From NCBI RefSeq assembly GCF_018138715.1, contig NZ_JAGSHX010000001.1, forward strand, positions 930,001 through 994,000: DNA of 64,000 nt. Reading direction: 5' to 3'. This document shows positions 62,510-64,000 of the stretch, piece after piece; the stretch's first letter is position 1; each line of letters begins with the position of its first letter. This DNA comes from Streptomyces asiaticus (GTDB lineage Bacteria; Actinomycetota; Actinomycetes; Streptomycetales; Streptomycetaceae). Both the position numbers and the translations under genes were made by a program. A model generated the notes under the pieces. It worked only from the letters and a program-made list of their open reading frames with translations, was not told the origin of the DNA and searched no databases.

Positions 62510-64000
62510 GTGCGCCGTGAGGCGCTCTGTTGTATCCCCGATTCAATCGGGAAGAACTTGGAAGAATGTTCCTGGGCCCAATGGCTAACCTGGAATCGAA
62601 AGACGAAGGGGACAGTAGCATGTCAGGAAAGCAGCGACCGCGCGAAGACGTCGAAGCGGGGCGCTGCGGGGCCCGTGTGATAAGGCAAAAGCTAGACTGC
62701 TTGAAACCTAATCTCCGATCGGTGAATGTCCGCGCCCACCGGAAAGACGTCTGTAACCGGTGCCGCTCCATGCGTCAGTATCGTTCGCCTGCTGATGCAA
62801 CTTCCGTGGGGCGGGTGATGCCCTGTGAGGGCAGTCAAGGAGATGAGTGGGTTGCCTAAGTCGCGCTCGGAGGTACAACAGAGACGTACCGCGGGATCAC
62901 CTAAAGGGTGCGAGCCCCATGGTGACGGAGTGCCAATTGTAGTCGCAGGAGTCACGACCTGCCGGGGAGTCCGGGAAAGCCGGACACAGGGCAAAGTGGC
63001 ACAGGTGACAGGACCTTCCGGACGCGTGAGGGATGCGTAATGCAGAACGCCGAAACCGTCTTAGAGGTCATTCGTGAGCGCGGCAGGAAGGGTCTGCCGC
63101 TGGAACGGCTGTATAGACAACTGTTCAATCCTGAGCTCTACCTATTGGCCTACCGGAAGTTGTACTCGAATGCGGGTGCGATGACTCCGGGCGTCACGGG
63201 AGAGACCGTGGACGGCATGTCCTTAGAAAAGGTCGAGAGCATCATCAATATCGTTCGATCCGAGCGGTACCGGTGGGCTCCCGTCCGGCGGACGTATATT
63301 CCCAAGCAGAACGGGAAACGGAGGCCATTAGGACTGCCTGGATGGTCGGATAAGTTGCTGGCCGAGGTGGTGCGCATGCTGCTCGACGCGTACTACGACG
63401 TTCAGTTCTCCGACCGTTCACACGGGTTCAGGAGTGGCCGAGGGTGCCATACCGCGCTGCGTGAGATAGCAGATACGTGGCAAGGTGTGACCTGGTTTAT
63501 CGAGGGCGATATTACCCAATGTTTCGACCGACTTGACCATCAGGTCATGATCGAGATTTTGGGTGAGAAGGTTCACGACGGCCGGTTCCTTCGGCTGGTG
63601 AGCAACATGCTCACGGCGGGGTATCTGGAGGACTGGAGGTGGCACGCCACTCTGAGCGGTGCGCCGCAAGGAGGGGTGGCAAGCCCCACGCTTTCCAACA
63701 TCTACCTTGACCGACTCGATCAGTTCGTCGAATCTCAGCTACTGCCGCGATACAACCGAGGTCGTCTACGGAGGACCAACCCTGAGTACAAGAGGGCCGA
63801 GAACGCACTCCTGCGAGCGCGGAAACGCGGGGACAAGAAGTCGGTACGTGCGCTGTCACAGGTGCGCCGCGCGTTGCCCAGCCAGGATCCGAATGACCCT
63901 GACTACCGCAGGTTATGTTACGTCCGGTACGCAGACGATGTCCTGCTCGGTTTCAGCGGCCCCAAGTCCGAGGCCGTGGAGATCAAGGAGTCGCTTGGCG
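62510..64000 (+). mobile_element. group II intron, 5' part (continues beyond the window)
   Basis: A reverse transcriptase gene follows about 500 bases of GC-rich, structured, non-coding sequence, the layout of a bacterial group II intron with its ORF in domain IV. GTGCG at 62510 fits the GUGYG 5'-end rule and gives a normal distance of 530 bases to the ORF. GTGTG at 62431 and 62675 are alternatives, so the boundary is uncertain. Domains V-VI lie off the right edge. Confidence 0.6.
63040..64000 (+). CDS. ltrA: group II intron reverse transcriptase/maturase (partial)
   Basis: ATG 63040 (MQNAETVLEVIRERGRKGLP) opens an RT whose conserved blocks are LYRQLFNPELYLLAYRKLYS, AMTPGVTGETVDGMSLEKVE, RRTYIPKQNGKRRPLGLPGW, FIEGDITQCFDRLDHQVMIE, SGAPQGGVASPTLSNIYLDR and the catalytic CYVRYADDVLLGF. 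The YADD aspartates and the upstream Asp (GDITQCFD) are intact. The protein runs off the right edge before the thumb, maturase X domain and any HNH endonuclease. Likely active as far as visible. Confidence 0.93.
   Translation, partial: MQNAETVLEVIRERGRKGLPLERLYRQLFNPELYLLAYRKLYSNAGAMTPGVTGETVDGMSLEKVESIINIVRSERYRWAPVRRTYIPKQNGKRRPLGLPGWSDKLLAEVVRMLLDAYYDVQFSDRSHGFRSGRGCHTALREIADTWQGVTWFIEGDITQCFDRLDHQVMIEILGEKVHDGRFLRLVSNMLTAGYLEDWRWHATLSGAPQGGVASPTLSNIYLDRLDQFVESQLLPRYNRGRLRRTNPEYKRAENALLRARKRGDKKSVRALSQVRRALPSQDPNDPDYRRLCYVRYADDVLLGFSGPKSEAVEIKESLG

Noticed and set aside
1..64000. CRISPR arrays, rRNA genes, complete tRNA genes or a replication origin.
   Set aside because: No regularly spaced direct repeats, rRNA-like sequence, complete cloverleaf or DnaA-box cluster was noticed on reading through the window.

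Overview
The window is high-GC actinobacterial DNA, most likely from a Streptomyces chromosome or large plasmid. Pointers are GC-rich third codon positions throughout, a BldC/MerR-like 110-aa regulator, two F420-type LLM oxidoreductases, a GAF/PP2C/ATPase regulator, a MurE carrying the diaminopimelate-type motif, and Tn3, IS5, IS701, ISL3, IS630, IS1182 and IS256 relics of actinobacterial type. It is a decayed accessory region: many genes are cut by insertion-sequence relics, and several otherwise well-preserved genes carry a single-base frameshift.

Layout. 1-3.3 kb: fragments and an OmpR-type two-component system whose kinase tail is interrupted by an IS701-family element (3195-4663, flanked by CTAG). 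4.7-6.2 kb: a secreted I36-like protein and broken mobile-element genes. 6.9-9.65 kb: a two-gene trypco2 plus trypsin-NACHT module, an NLR-like candidate defence system. 10-16.3 kb: IS5 relic, frameshifted murE paralogue, Tn3 relic, an unusual repeat-rich leader before a MerR-like gene, and a frameshifted hemolysin III gene.

16.7-32.3 kb is the best preserved and most interesting part. It is a catabolic island of LLM oxidoreductase, cyclase-family hydrolase, MFS transporter, class III aminotransferase, a split transketolase, a dimethylformamidase-type large subunit and a substrate-binding lipoprotein. Divergently transcribed are two ABC permeases, an ABC ATPase, a class II aldolase, a PfkB kinase and an IclR regulator. 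Several genes overlap by ATGA/GTGA, and two similar 15-bp palindromes lie in the divergent promoter region. The picture is import of an amide- or amine-bearing, sugar-like compound, amide hydrolysis, transamination, phosphorylation, then C-C cleavage. The substrate is unknown.

32.3-54 kb: transposase relics (IS5, IS630, ISL3, IS256, IS701) interspersed with a nucleoside hydrolase, a winged-helix/coiled-coil regulator, small immunity-like genes, an LLM oxidoreductase/TetR divergent pair with two near-perfect operators, a two-gene xanthine-dehydrogenase-type enzyme, a large GAF-PP2C-ATPase regulator (frameshifted), and decayed MMPL, DoxX and serine hydrolase genes. 54-60 kb: a nearly full-length but frameshifted Tn3 transposase and a second truncated copy, flanking an aldo/keto reductase that has a textbook MerR-type 19-bp-spacer promoter. 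60-64 kb: a CoiA-like relic, a small membrane-anchored hypothetical gene, and a group II intron whose reverse transcriptase runs off the right edge.
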